In this document: piece after piece, positions 55,028 through 64,000 of the stretch
How the letters are laid out: each line of letters begins with the position of its first letter
Numbering within the stretch: position 1 is the stretch's first letter
From: Sporocytophaga myxococcoides DSM 11118
GTDB taxonomy: Bacteria > Bacteroidota > Bacteroidia > Cytophagales > Cytophagaceae
NCBI RefSeq assembly: GCF_000426725.1
Contig: NZ_KE384561.1
Location: forward strand, 227,092-291,091
Length of the DNA: 64,000 nt
Direction of reading: 5' to 3'
Position numbers and translations under genes: made by a program
Notes under the pieces: generated by a model
What the model saw: only the letters and a program-made list of their open reading frames with translations
What the model was told of the DNA's origin: nothing
The model's database searches: none

Positions 55028-56348
55028 ATTTATGAATCAATTGTTCAGTTTCTGCCTCTTCAATTTCAGCTATCCCTTCACTATTAATTCCAGTAAGCCT
55101 TATCTTTTTCATTTCATTTACAAGTACCGGGTCATATTTGGCTGTAACTTTAACATAGTTTTCAGTAAACCCGAACATCATACCATTTTCTTCATCCGCT
55201 TCAAAAAGTACTGTCTTTGTTTTTGATAACTGCTCTTCATAAAACTTGCGTCTTTTCTTTTCTGAAAGGCTTCTCAGCATTTTGGAACGCTCATTTCTTT
55301 CAGCCATTGGTACTTTACCTGCCATTTTCACAGCATGGGTATTGGCTCTTTCGCTATAGGTAAATACATGCAAATAGGAAACATCAAGTTCATTTAGAAA
55401 ATTATAGGTATCAAGAAAATCTTCATGTGTTTCGCCATTAAATCCGACAATAACATCAACACCGATACAACAATCAGGCATCACAGCTTTTATAGCTTCA
55501 ACCCTTTCCTTATACAATTCTCTTTGATATCTTCTTCTCATCAGTTTCAGCATTTTGTTACTTCCAGATTGAAGAGGTATATGAAAATGAGGTACAAATC
55601 TATTTGACCTAGATACAAAGTCAATGATTTCATTGGTGAGCAAATTAGGTTCAATACTGGATATCCTTATTCTTTCAATTCCATCAACATTATCCAGTTC
55701 TTTAACTAAATCAAAAAAAGTATTGACTTTTTCACCATTAATAATTCCGTAATCGCCAATATTTACTCCTGTAAGAACAACCTCCTTAACTTCTGTTGCT
55801 GCTATTTCACGTGCACCTGCAAGAATATTTTCTATAGTGTCGCTTCTGCTATTCCCACGTGCGAGCGGAATAGTACAGAATGAACAAGAGTAATCGCAGC
55901 CATCCTGCACTTTAAGAAAGGTTCTTGTCCTGTCTCCATAAGAATAAGCCTGATTAAATGAAGTTGCGTCTTTTATTTCAGAAGCGAATACCTCGCCTTT
56001 ATCTTTTTTCTCAAAAGTGCCAAGCAATTCAATCAATCTGAATTTTTCAGCAGCTCCCAATACGGCATCAACTCCGGGGATTTCAGAAATTTCTTTAGGC
56101 TTTAATTGGGCATAACAGCCTATCACTGCAATAAATGCATCAGGAGAATATTTAAGCGCTTCTTTTACAACCTTTTTGCATTTCTTATCCGCATTTTCGG
56201 TCACCGAACATGTATTAATGACATATACATCTGCTTTTTCCTGAAATTCAACCTTTTGAAAGCCATTCATTTCAAAGAGCCTTCCAATGGTAGAGGTTTC
56301 AGAAAAGTTTAATTTGCAGCCAAGGGTATAAAAAGCTACTTTTTTCAT
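55026..56348 (-). CDS. mtaB: tRNA threonylcarbamoyladenosine methylthiotransferase MtaB
   Basis: The 440-residue protein is a radical-SAM methylthiotransferase. Its N-terminal UPF0004 domain carries the auxiliary-cluster cysteines C11 (LGCKLN), C47 (NTCSV) and C78 (GCYAQ). The radical-SAM motif is C151, C155, C158 (GCDYSCSFC). LGCKLNFSET and PLARGNSRS are typical of MtaB rather than MiaB or RimO. It ends in a TRAM-like region. It converts t6A37 to ms2t6A37 in tRNAs reading ANN codons. It starts 13 bp after the LTA-synthase-like gene stop, so it is in the same transcription unit, and ends in a strong terminator. Confidence 0.93.
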   Translation of the reverse strand: MKKVAFYTLGCKLNFSETSTIGRLFEMNGFQKVEFQEKADVYVINTCSVTENADKKCKKVVKEALKYSPDAFIAVIGCYAQLKPKEISEIPGVDAVLGAAEKFRLIELLGTFEKKDKGEVFASEIKDATSFNQAYSYGDRTRTFLKVQDGCDYSCSFCTIPLARGNSRSDTIENILAGAREIAATEVKEVVLTGVNIGDYGIINGEKVNTFFDLVKELDNVDGIERIRISSIEPNLLTNEIIDFVSRSNRFVPHFHIPLQSGSNKMLKLMRRRYQRELYKERVEAIKAVMPDCCIGVDVIVGFNGETHEDFLDTYNFLNELDVSYLHVFTYSERANTHAVKMAGKVPMAERNERSKMLRSLSEKKRRKFYEEQLSKTKTVLFEADEENGMMFGFTENYVKVTAKYDPVLVNEMKKIRLTGINSEGIAEIEEAETEQLIHK

Positions 56349-56361
56349 TTTGCAAATTTAC

Positions 56362-58197
56362 TTATTTATTCAGATAATCCTGAAAAGAAACCTGCAAATA
56401 AGCCCTTCCATTTTTAATAGACTGAGTATCACCTGTTCCTTCTTTAAATACAGGCTGATTGGAAACATTATCATATACCACTTTACAACTGTCATTCATA
56501 AGGCCAAATCCATTATTAAATGCGTAGTATGCAAATGGATTTTTACACGGGGAAAACAAATCTCTGCTAAAGCGGAATCCTTCAGAAGTTTTGTCAAACT
56601 GAGTTAAAAGTGTGCTTGCAAGATCCGTTTGAGAGCCCATCTGAGTGATAACTGTATCTTTTTTCCCAAGTGCACCTCCCAACCAAAGCATCGGTATTTT
56701 GAATTCCTGAGGTTGATGAGTTGCGATATCATTTCCAGGCATAGCATGCCCGTGATCAGCAGTAATAATGATAAGTGTATTATCCCACCAAGGCTGCTTC
56801 TTTGCTTCATCTATAAATGCTCCTATACTTGCATCAGTATAATGAAGAGAATTTAGAAACATTCTTTCTCTGGTATCAGGCGATAGAAGAGGTTTGTCGG
56901 GAATCTCAAAGGGTTCATGACTGCTTAATGTAAACAAAGTATTAAAGAATGGTTCTTTAAATGATTTTGTATCATGTAGCATTCTGTTTAATACTACTTC
57001 ATCATGCGCTCCCCACTTGGAGTTTTGTTCTTTTTTATCAAATGCTTCAATCCCTGTAAGCTTGTCAAAACCGCAGTGACAAAGGTAGGACTTGATATTC
57101 GCAAACTCCATTTCTCCTCCATAATAAAAAGAAGTATAGTATTTATCCTTCTTAAATTGTAATGGAAGGGTTGACAATTTGGTCGTCTTTCCGGGAAATG
57201 TTATGATAGATGTTGTTGGCTGTGCCGGATATCCGCTCAGCAAAGCGATGATTCCCTTTTCACTTCTATCACCGCTTGCATAAATATTATCAAAGTAAAC
57301 CCCTTCTTTGATCAACTCTTTAAACCTTGGAGTAATCTGCTTTCCTTCTACATCATTCAAAGCCTTTGCAGTAAAGCTCTCCCATATGATAAGAATGATA
57401 TTTTTCTTCCCTTCTTTTAAAATCCTTATAGAGGGGTTATTCTCTTTTTGATATAATGAATTGACAACATTCTCACTATCTTCTTTACTCAAAAACACAA
57501 AAGGGTTTTTAGTACTGTAAGTTTTCTCAAGAAGCGAATGAGTAAGGTTCCATGGAACATTAACAGCCGCCTGATTTAGAAAACTATTGGTAGAGAAATA
57601 AACTGCGCTTTGATTGATAGGTGCAAGTTGTAAACCACCTCTTATAAGGATAATCAGAGATGCCGTAAGAGGAAGTACCAGAAAGATTGCTCCATAACTT
57701 TTCTTATTGGTATCAACATTTTTAAATACTAAATGGAATAGAAAAAAAGAAGAAAAGATTAATAATGCCAGCATTCCCAATAGAAGACTTACAGGAGAAG
57801 CACCTGCCGAAGCAAGCATTTCTCCCGGGGTATTTATATATTTTAATGGGGTCGCATCCAGACGATAGCCCCAGAATGAAAAGAGCTCCAGATCTATTAT
57901 ATGGAGAAAAGTCACCAGGGAAGCCAACAATAGTGTGTATATTTTTATAATCTTTTTAAAAAGATTAAAATTTTGAAAAAAAGAAGAAACAGCAATAAGC
58001 AGAAAAGGCAATACTGAGAAATATGCCGTAATAGACAAATCAAGCCTAAGTCCATAAAAAAGGACTTTCAGACTATTAATCAAACCAAATTCCGAATAGG
58101 TTTTAAAATGATAAATCAAGAATAAAACCTTTGCAATAAGGAAAAAAGCTACCCAGAAAAACAGGTATCTGAAAATATATTCAATTCTAGCTTTCAC
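56362..58197 (-). CDS. LTA-synthase-like sulfatase-fold membrane protein
   Basis: The 611-residue protein starts at GTG 58197. Five N-terminal hydrophobic segments (about residues 10-185) precede a large periplasmic alkaline-phosphatase-fold domain (about 255-560). Metal and active-site motifs are visible: NIILIIWESF (metal-binding Glu), ASGDRSEKGIIALLSGYP around the nucleophile position (Ser or Thr there), and TADHGHAMPG for later ligands. Related proteins transfer phosphoglycerol (LtaS, OpgB-like) or phosphoethanolamine to envelope glycans. In a Gram-negative-type cell, modification of periplasmic glycan or lipid is likely. The exact group is unknown. It is followed by mtaB after 13 bp. Confidence 0.85.
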   Translation of the reverse strand: MKARIEYIFRYLFFWVAFFLIAKVLFLIYHFKTYSEFGLINSLKVLFYGLRLDLSITAYFSVLPFLLIAVSSFFQNFNLFKKIIKIYTLLLASLVTFLHIIDLELFSFWGYRLDATPLKYINTPGEMLASAGASPVSLLLGMLALLIFSSFFLFHLVFKNVDTNKKSYGAIFLVLPLTASLIILIRGGLQLAPINQSAVYFSTNSFLNQAAVNVPWNLTHSLLEKTYSTKNPFVFLSKEDSENVVNSLYQKENNPSIRILKEGKKNIILIIWESFTAKALNDVEGKQITPRFKELIKEGVYFDNIYASGDRSEKGIIALLSGYPAQPTTSIITFPGKTTKLSTLPLQFKKDKYYTSFYYGGEMEFANIKSYLCHCGFDKLTGIEAFDKKEQNSKWGAHDEVVLNRMLHDTKSFKEPFFNTLFTLSSHEPFEIPDKPLLSPDTRERMFLNSLHYTDASIGAFIDEAKKQPWWDNTLIIITADHGHAMPGNDIATHQPQEFKIPMLWLGGALGKKDTVITQMGSQTDLASTLLTQFDKTSEGFRFSRDLFSPCKNPFAYYAFNNGFGLMNDSCKVVYDNVSNQPVFKEGTGDTQSIKNGRAYLQVSFQDYLNK

Positions 58198-58513
58198 AGT
58201 TAAATATTATTTGAAATTAGATTACAAAGTTGAGGATAAAATAATTCAATCATAAAATTTGTTATGAGAATTAGAAAAAATATTAAAAAACTAATACTCT
58301 GGCCTTTAAAAAGATAAAGCTGACAGAGAAGCAATTATGGCAGGGAGATATTCACAAAAATGTATTTTTTTTGAAAAACTCATTTATTTTTGATGGAATT
58401 TTTCCAAAAAAAAACTGTTTTTAGGTCAAATCGACAAAAAAATACCAGAAAAACCGACCAAATAATAAAAATTTTATATTTTTACCACAAAACCAAAATT
58501 CAAAAATCCTAAT
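58198..58513. promoter_or_regulatory. Divergent promoter region upstream of glnN
   Basis: This 316-bp AT-rich spacer feeds glnN on the right and the LTA-synthase-like gene on the left. TATTTTTG at 58385-58392 fits the Bacteroidota -7 element TAnnTTTG, but I find no TTTG -33 element at the expected 19-20 nt spacing, so the assignment is weak. No known riboswitch pattern was recognised. Confidence 0.3.
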
Positions 58514-60703
58514 ATGGCTTATTTAAGATTTAAGGCGCTTGAAACTGTAGGAAACAGGGAAACTGTGAAAGTAACAGTACCTTCAATTAAGGTTTCTGAC
58601 TATTACGGCACCAATGTTTATGGCACTGAAGCTATGAGACAGACATTATCAAATGCTGTTCATAAAAAAGTAATAACAGCGATTGAAAAAGGCGAAAAAA
58701 TTGACGGTCCTACTGCAGATGCTGTAGCAGCTTCAATGAAAGCCTGGGCAATCGAAAAAGGTGCTACCCACTACACTCACTGGTTTCAACCCTTGACTGA
58801 CGCAACTGCAGAAAAGCACGATGCTTTTTTTGAAGCTGATGAAAATGGAAGGGCTATTGAAAAATTCAAAGGATCTGCACTTGTTCAGCAAGAGCCTGAT
58901 GCATCTTCGTTTCCAAACGGTGGTATCAGAAATACTTTTGAAGCCAGAGGTTATACAGCCTGGGATCCGTCTTCTCCCGCTTTCTTAATGCCAAACTCCT
59001 CAGGAACCAACACCCTTTGTATCCCTACAATCTTTGTATCTTATACTGGTGAGGCTCTTGATTATAAAACTCCGCTTTTAAAATCACTCGCTGCAATTGA
59101 CAAAGCTGCAGTTGATGTTTGTGATTATTTTGATAAAGATATTACTAAAGTTACTGCAACCCTTGGCGCTGAGCAGGAATATTTTCTGATTGACAAAGCT
59201 TTATATATGGTCCGTCCAGACCTTATTATGGCTGGAAGATCTGTATTCGGTCATTCACCAGCAAGAGGTCAGCAGCTTGAAGATCACTACTTCGGATCAA
59301 TTCCTCCAAGAGTAAACAACTTTATGGTCGATTTTGAAATCGAAGCATTAAAACTTGGTATTCCCGTAAGAACCCGTCACAACGAAGTGGCACCAAGCCA
59401 GTTCGAGGTAGCTCCAACTTACGAAGAGTGTAACCTTGCCTGTGACCACAACCAGCTTTTAATGGATGTGATGCAGAAAGTTGCAGAAAGACATAACCTG
59501 AAAGTTCTTTTCCATGAGAAACCATTCTCAGGAATTAACGGAAGCGGTAAACACAATAACTGGGCATTAAGCACCAACACTGGTAAAAACCTTCTTGGAC
59601 CTACCAGCAAACCAAAGGAGAATCTTATCTTCCTTACTTTCTTTGTGAACGTAATTAAGGCTGTACATGATTACGCAGATTTATTAAGATCATCTATTGC
59701 AACTGCAGGTAACGACCACAGACTAGGCGCTAATGAGGCACCTCCGGCAATTATGTCTGTTTTCGTAGGGCAGACTTTGGGTGAAATGCTTGATGAATTA
59801 GAGAAAAATGGTAACATCAAGATTGACAAAGGTGATAACGTTTATATGAAACTTGGAATCAACAAGATTCCAGAAATCCTTTTGGACAATACTGACAGAA
59901 ACAGAACTTCTCCATTTGCCTTCACAGGAAATAAATTTGAATTCAGAGCAGTTGGTTCAAGCCAGAACAGTGCTCTTCCTATGACTGTTCTTAATACTAT
60001 AGTTGCTGAAACACTTACTAAGTTCAAAGAAGATGTTGACAAGCAAATTAAGAAAGGAACTAAGAAAGAAGTAGCCATCATCAATGTATTGAGAGATTAC
60101 ATTGTTGCTTCTAAAAAGATCAGATTTGAAGCTAACGGGTACTCTGAAGAGTGGGTAAAAGAGGCTGAGAAAAGAGGATTGTCAAATGTAAAAACAACTC
60201 CTGAAGCTCTTGATTTCTTCTCTACAGAGAAAGCTGTTAAAATATTTGCAAAACATGATGTAATGAACGAGCGTGAAGTTCATGCAAGACATGAAATCAT
60301 GCTGGAGAACTATATCAAGAAAATCCAGATTGAAGGCCGTGTAATTGGAGACCTTGCTTTAAATCATATCATACCAACGGCTATCGCTTACCAAAACAAA
60401 CTTATCACTAACGTGAAAGGCTTGAAAGACCTTGGTCTTGAAAAAGAGTCTAAGCCTGTAATCGATATTATCAAGGAAATTTCTAAACATATCAGCACAA
60501 TCCAGACAGAAGTTGAGGAAATGACTGAAGCTAGAAAGAAAGCTAATAATATAGAGGAAGCAAGAAAAAGAGCGATTATGTACGGTAGCGAAGTAAAAGG
60601 TCATTTCGAGACTATCAGATACGCTGTTGACAAATTAGAGCTATTGGTTGATGATGAAGATTGGCCTTTGGTTAAATACAGAGAAATGTTATTCTTAAGA
60701 TAA
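58514..60703 (+). CDS. glnN: Glutamine synthetase type III
   Basis: The 729-residue length is typical of GSIII, the large dodecameric glutamine synthetase of Bacteroidota and cyanobacteria. Recognisable stretches are the ATHYTHWFQPLTDATAEKHD region, TLGAEQEYFLID with metal-binding glutamates, HNEVAPSQFEVAPTYEECN, FSGINGSGKHNNWAL, and GNDHRLGANEAPPAI. It assimilates ammonia into glutamine. The GSIII-specific C-terminal helical part (about 600-729) is complete. It stands alone with a strong terminator, and coexists in the window with a type II enzyme (23328-24344). Confidence 0.95.
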   Translation: MAYLRFKALETVGNRETVKVTVPSIKVSDYYGTNVYGTEAMRQTLSNAVHKKVITAIEKGEKIDGPTADAVAASMKAWAIEKGATHYTHWFQPLTDATAEKHDAFFEADENGRAIEKFKGSALVQQEPDASSFPNGGIRNTFEARGYTAWDPSSPAFLMPNSSGTNTLCIPTIFVSYTGEALDYKTPLLKSLAAIDKAAVDVCDYFDKDITKVTATLGAEQEYFLIDKALYMVRPDLIMAGRSVFGHSPARGQQLEDHYFGSIPPRVNNFMVDFEIEALKLGIPVRTRHNEVAPSQFEVAPTYEECNLACDHNQLLMDVMQKVAERHNLKVLFHEKPFSGINGSGKHNNWALSTNTGKNLLGPTSKPKENLIFLTFFVNVIKAVHDYADLLRSSIATAGNDHRLGANEAPPAIMSVFVGQTLGEMLDELEKNGNIKIDKGDNVYMKLGINKIPEILLDNTDRNRTSPFAFTGNKFEFRAVGSSQNSALPMTVLNTIVAETLTKFKEDVDKQIKKGTKKEVAIINVLRDYIVASKKIRFEANGYSEEWVKEAEKRGLSNVKTTPEALDFFSTEKAVKIFAKHDVMNEREVHARHEIMLENYIKKIQIEGRVIGDLALNHIIPTAIAYQNKLITNVKGLKDLGLEKESKPVIDIIKEISKHISTIQTEVEEMTEARKKANNIEEARKRAIMYGSEVKGHFETIRYAVDKLELLVDDEDWPLVKYREMLFLR

Positions 60704-60710
60704 TATTCAC

Positions 60711-60743
60711 AAAAACTCCGGAGCAAATTGCTCCGGAGTTTTT
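60711..60743 (+). terminator. Intrinsic terminator of glnN
   Basis: A perfect 15-bp stem (AAAAACTCCGGAGCA, 60711-60725, with 60729-60743) around a 3-nt loop, followed by more T, begins 7 bp after the glnN stop. Confidence 0.95.
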
Positions 60744-60997
60744 TTTATCCCTCTTCAAAATCTCTCCGCTTAATTTTCATCTGGGATATTATATTTTTCA
60801 TCCCTTCCAAATAAATAGGCCTTCTTTTCTCATTTCTCTTACTTAAGTGTTGAATATTAATTTTAAGATTATCCAAATAAAACGACTTGACAACAAATAA
60901 AAATTTATTATTGAAATTAAACTAGTTAGATTCAATCCGAATAAGCTTGTCGGCTGATCAAAAATCTTATTAATTTAAGATGATTTAATATTAGTAT
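60744..60997. other. Intergenic region between convergent genes, no gene seen
   Basis: AT-rich, flanked by two strong terminators. I see nothing else in it. Confidence 0.5.
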
Positions 60998-61040
60998 AAA
61001 AAAGAAGAGGCGACCTGAATTAGGTCGCCTCTTCTTTTTT
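60998..61040 (-). terminator. Intrinsic terminator of small T9SS protein gene
   Basis: A perfect 19-bp stem (AAAAAAGAAGAGGCGACCT, 60998-61016, with 61022-61040) around a 5-nt loop, 16 bp beyond the stop at 61057. A and T tracts on both sides make it potentially bidirectional. Confidence 0.93.
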
Positions 61041-61056
61041 ATTGCTTTCTATAAGC

Positions 61057-61842
61057 TTACTTTTTCAAAACCTTATTAGTTGTATTATCAACATTCAGAT
61101 AATAAACACCTGAAGATAAGTCAGCCATGTTTATTTCTTTCCCAGCACCTTTTCTCACCACATTGCCATAAGCATCTAGTACTTCGAAATCAGATTCTCT
61201 TGAAAGATAAATCTTATCTGTAACTCTTTTTGGATACCAGGTTATTGGAGCAAGATCAGAATTAAACTCTAGAACCTGAGAGTAAAACACCTGACCATCA
61301 TTTTCAAGATACTTGATTCTATATTTATTTAATTTTGAATGGTGAGCAGATTTAATATCATAGTTATTTAACATTCCTGATTCTTTACCTGAAATTTCTT
61401 TCACGGTAACCCAGCTGTTATTTATAAAATGCTCTACAAAGAATTTACCTCTTGGCTTTTCTCCTTTAGTAGCCCACATGATATTTTCCGGATCGATATT
61501 AAATGAACTGAACTGAAAGCTGCTAGACGCCCTAATTACTTGAGGATTAAGAACTTTAGGTTTACAATCATCTTTGTGAGTAATTTTTACGGTAACCGGA
61601 TCATTCAACTTTAAATTTGAAAGGTCAATTTCGTAAGCACTAGACTGAATATTAGACATGACTTTTACATCGTTCACAAAAACGTCGTTCGTACAAAAAT
61701 CCTTCATGTTCCCTGTGAAAGGATTCTGCACATAGAGATTTTTTCCCTGATAAACGCCTGAAACTGTTAAAATCCCAGCCTTTGCTCCGGTAACAAAGAG
61801 AATCAGCGACAATAACAAAAATTTGGTTTTCATAAATTTCAT
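61057..61842 (-). CDS. Small secreted T9SS cargo protein, function unknown
   Basis: The 261-residue protein has a signal peptide (MKTKFLLLSLILFVTGAKAG); the second ATG at 61833 fits it as well as the first at 61842. The mature part starts with a beta-rich domain (GVYQGKNLYVQNPFTGN, VFVNDVKVMSN, YEIDLSNLKLNDPVTVKITH) that resembles N-terminal domains of other small Bacteroidota surface proteins. A middle beta domain (about 125-205) follows, and the last 65 residues are a short T9SS sorting domain (FEVLDAYGNVVRKG, LSSGVYYLNV, ending NKVLKK). No catalytic motif is visible. It is probably a surface-exposed or secreted structural protein. Confidence 0.75.
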   Translation of the reverse strand: MKFMKTKFLLLSLILFVTGAKAGILTVSGVYQGKNLYVQNPFTGNMKDFCTNDVFVNDVKVMSNIQSSAYEIDLSNLKLNDPVTVKITHKDDCKPKVLNPQVIRASSSFQFSSFNIDPENIMWATKGEKPRGKFFVEHFINNSWVTVKEISGKESGMLNNYDIKSAHHSKLNKYRIKYLENDGQVFYSQVLEFNSDLAPITWYPKRVTDKIYLSRESDFEVLDAYGNVVRKGAGKEINMADLSSGVYYLNVDNTTNKVLKK

Positions 61843-62208
61843 TCAGTTCTTGATAAGCAAAAGAATTTGTATAAGCTAAACTTATCCATTAAATACAAAT
61901 CTAAACAAAAATGCGCATTATTTAATAATTTTACAAGTAACAAAACTTATTATTTTTATCACTTTTGTTAGACAAAAATTTTAAAAAAAAGTTTTCAATT
62001 ACCTGAGAAATTAATGGACCTATTTGCTTAGCCTTTACTTTTCTTTTGACAAATCAGAAGCTATTTCTTTTAAAAGTGGAGTTTAATTCGTTTAAAATAT
62101 TTTTAGTCTTATATCGTATTCTCTAAAAAATCGTTCTATTTTTAGAAAAAAAACTACATATTTTTTTTCTTTGGGTTAACAGTTTCCACAACTTCTGATT
62201 TATAGTTT
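61843..62208. other. AT-rich divergent intergenic region
   Basis: This 366-bp spacer between divergent genes contains their promoters and several A/T homopolymer runs (for example around 61980 and 62160). No RNA gene or strong hairpin is seen. Confidence 0.5.
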
Positions 62209-63471
62209 ATGCTAAAACGACTGATGTTTTTTTTCTCTTTACTATTTATCCTCTCACAGGTTAAAGCATCCTACCTGCTGGTACCAATGGATAATACTCA
62301 GAAAAATCACTTAAAAGCTTACGGTATAGCTTACTGGATTCTCACAAAAGAAGTAGAAGTAAACTGGCTATTGAATTATCGAGGTGGTAGTTTTTTATTC
62401 AAACAAAATCAGGAATTCCAGAATGAGCTTGTGATAAGAGGTGTAAGTTATGAGGTAATTTCAGATGCACAGCAACTTTCCATTCTTGAAGAAATCAGTA
62501 GTCCTGATGTTAACATGGACGTTGTTAAACTGGAAAAAGCTCCGAAAATTGCTGTCTATAGCCCTAAAACAAAATTACCATGGGACGATGCCGTAACCAT
62601 GGTACTTACCTACTCTGAAATCCCATACACCGTAGTTTTTGATGATGAAGTTCTTAATGGAGACTTGCCAAAATATGACTGGCTTCACCTCCACCACGAA
62701 GATTTTACAGGACAATATGGGAAATTTTATTCCATGTATAAATTTCAACCTTGGTATGTCAAACAACAACAGGAATATGAAGAATCTGCCAGGAAACATG
62801 GATTCAATAAGGTTTCTCAGCTAAAACTGGCCGTAGTAAAAGGGATCCGCGATTTCTGTGCTGGTGGGGGATTTCTCTTTGCTATGTGTTCTGCAACTGA
62901 TACCTATGACATAGCACTCTCTGCAGAAGGCGTAGATATTTGCGAGTCAATGTATGACGGAGATCAGGCAGATCCATCTGCACAAAGGAAGCTGGACTAC
63001 TCAAAAACGTTTGCTTTCAAAGATTTTACCATCAGTATGGATCCTTATGAGTATGAGTATTCCAATATCGATAACATTCCTCAGGAAAGGAATCTGGCTG
63101 AAAACAATGATTTTTTTAACTTGTTCCAGTTTTCTGCAAAGTGGGATCCTGTGCCTACAATGCTGACCCAGTCTCATGAATCCAACATTAAAGGTTTTAT
63201 GGGCCAAACAACGGCATTTAAGAAAAAATTACTAAAAACTGACGTATTGGTGCTTGGTGAAACCAAATCCATAAACGAAGCCAGATATATTCACGGTTCA
63301 TATGGAAAAGGGACCTGGACGTTTTATGGTGGTCACGACCCTGAAGATTATCAACATTTTGTAGGTGAAGAACCTACCGATCTGAATTTACATCCAAATT
63401 CTCCGGGCTTCAGATTGATTCTTAACAACATTTTATTTCCTGCAGCTAAAAAGAAAAAGCAAAAAACCTGA
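62209..63471 (+). CDS. Conserved Bacteroidota periplasmic protein (often labelled asparagine synthetase B)
   Basis: The 420-residue protein has a signal peptide (MLKRLMFFFSLLFILSQVKAS). Proteins of this look are often labelled asparagine synthetase B, but no N-terminal Cys glutaminase domain and no SGGLDS-type AANH ATP-binding motif is present. Visible segments are APKIAVYSPKTKLPWDDAV, LHLHHEDFTGQYGKFYSMYK, FCAGGGFLFAMCSATDTYDI and GSYGKGTWTFYGGHDPEDY. The arrangement, with Cys near GGFLFAMCSA and His in GGHDPED, recalls a class I glutamine-amidotransferase-like fold. The function is unknown. The C-terminus is Lys-rich. Confidence 0.75.
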   Translation: MLKRLMFFFSLLFILSQVKASYLLVPMDNTQKNHLKAYGIAYWILTKEVEVNWLLNYRGGSFLFKQNQEFQNELVIRGVSYEVISDAQQLSILEEISSPDVNMDVVKLEKAPKIAVYSPKTKLPWDDAVTMVLTYSEIPYTVVFDDEVLNGDLPKYDWLHLHHEDFTGQYGKFYSMYKFQPWYVKQQQEYEESARKHGFNKVSQLKLAVVKGIRDFCAGGGFLFAMCSATDTYDIALSAEGVDICESMYDGDQADPSAQRKLDYSKTFAFKDFTISMDPYEYEYSNIDNIPQERNLAENNDFFNLFQFSAKWDPVPTMLTQSHESNIKGFMGQTTAFKKKLLKTDVLVLGETKSINEARYIHGSYGKGTWTFYGGHDPEDYQHFVGEEPTDLNLHPNSPGFRLILNNILFPAAKKKKQKT

Positions 63472-63512
63472 TTGTTTTTTGCTTTTAAATTCACTAAATA
63501 TTTTCTTAGTGA

Positions 63513-64000
63513 TTAATGCATTCTGTCACCTCGGATCTCCAGATTACTGATAATTTCTGCTTCTGCATCCAGCATTTCCTGCCATCTTGTCTTCACTACA
63601 TCTTCCGGCATGTATTCTTTTGCAAGGTCCAGAAAGGTGCGGTAATGACCCGCTTCAGAAATCATAAGTTCTCTGTAGAAATCTCTTAATTCTAAATCTG
63701 AAATGCTTTCTGACAAAAGTCTGAATCGTTCACAAGATCTGGCCTCAATTAAAGCACTAATCAGTAATTTATCCATAAGTTGCCTTTCAAGCTTGTTGCC
63801 TTTTCTTTCCAGCTTCATTAACTCTACAACGTATTTATCAATTCTTTTTGGGCCGAGTGAATAGCCTCTTTTTTTTAGCTCCTTAAGAACCATACGAAAA
63901 TGCCCCCACTCTTCAGTGACAATCGGCATAAGCGTTTCAACCATTTTTTCTTTCTCTGGAAACTGAATAATCAGCGAGATACAGGTAGAAGCAGCCTTTT
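63513..64000 (-). CDS. miaE: tRNA-(ms2io6A)-hydroxylase-like diiron protein (partial)
   Basis: The frame ends at 63513 and is open through the window edge at 64000, reading KAASTCISLI before the internal Met, so the N-terminus is missing. About 161 residues are visible. It is a ferritin-like helical bundle with diiron ligands in EEWGHFRMVL, EARSCERF and SEAGHYRTF, matching MiaE, which hydroxylates the isopentenyl side chain of ms2i6A37 in tRNA. MiaE-like proteins in Bacteroidota may have a different or broader role; the assignment of exact substrate is less sure than the fold. Confidence 0.82.
   Translation of the reverse strand, partial: KAASTCISLIIQFPEKEKMVETLMPIVTEEWGHFRMVLKELKKRGYSLGPKRIDKYVVELMKLERKGNKLERQLMDKLLISALIEARSCERFRLLSESISDLELRDFYRELMISEAGHYRTFLDLAKEYMPEDVVKTRWQEMLDAEAEIISNLEIRGDRMH

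Noticed and set aside
58385..58392. Confident glnN promoter
   Set aside because: Only the -7-like element TATTTTTG is present; no -33 element lies at normal spacing, so I list it only as a weak regulatory region.

Overview
The window looks like a chromosomal segment of a gliding, polysaccharide-degrading Bacteroidota bacterium, probably of the order Cytophagales. The evidence is AT-rich spacers, few clear Shine-Dalgarno sites, several secreted proteins ending in type IX secretion (T9SS) sorting domains, very large multidomain esterases with malectin, PA14 and fibronectin-type modules, and a type III glutamine synthetase. A position near Sporocytophaga/Cytophaga is an inference from gene content, not a database result.

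Region by region: (1) 1-6873, minus strand, is the first 2291 residues of a giant secreted protein that combines an alpha/beta-hydrolase esterase, an SGNH-type hydrolase, FN3, PA14 and malectin modules, and near-identical 288-bp Ig-like repeats that run off the window edge. (2) 7557-17694 is an exopolysaccharide locus: Wzc-like co-polymerase, Wzx-like flippase, GT-B glycosyltransferase, a 38-residue membrane peptide not previously called, Wzy/O-antigen-ligase-like protein, and a half-size TolC-like protein. Two membrane GT2 glycosyltransferases flank them. (3) 18255-29634 mixes secreted T9SS cargo (metalloprotease, jelly-roll protein, esterase-PKD-malectin protein) with housekeeping genes (a FabF paralogue, csaA, type II glutamine synthetase). 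(4) 29872-36993 holds a circularly permuted ATP-grasp/alpha-E fusion, a transglutaminase and, convergent to them, a transglutaminase-DUF2126 protein. This is a known but biochemically obscure peptide-bond-related set. (5) 37445-39015 holds a PI-specific phospholipase C and an unrecognised partner gene with a G9 tract.

(6) 39373-47569 is the most interesting block, a minus-strand RiPP cluster of the TOMM (thiazole/oxazole-modified peptide) type. It contains an FHA-domain regulator, a 1307-residue Ser/Thr kinase-cyclase-like-AAA-TPR fusion, a 120-residue NHLP-type precursor ending in a Cys-rich core (CQVQCMCACL), an unknown 250-residue protein, and an E1-like/YcaO cyclodehydratase fusion joined to it by a TAGTG stop-start overlap. 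No transporter, dehydrogenase or protease is visible nearby. (7) 47781-54182 is a polymorphic-toxin-like locus: a 1455-residue protein with a low-complexity N-terminus, a coiled-coil centre, a conserved helical module and a variable C-terminus; a leucine-rich-repeat protein; then a decayed orphan copy of the module carrying a different tail. (8) 54311-64000 is mostly housekeeping: a VOC protein, mtaB, an LTA-synthase-like sulfatase-fold protein, glnN (type III glutamine synthetase), a small T9SS protein, a periplasmic protein often mislabelled asparagine synthetase B, and a truncated miaE.

Strong intrinsic terminators punctuate the housekeeping parts. I found no tRNA, rRNA, CRISPR array or transposase gene.
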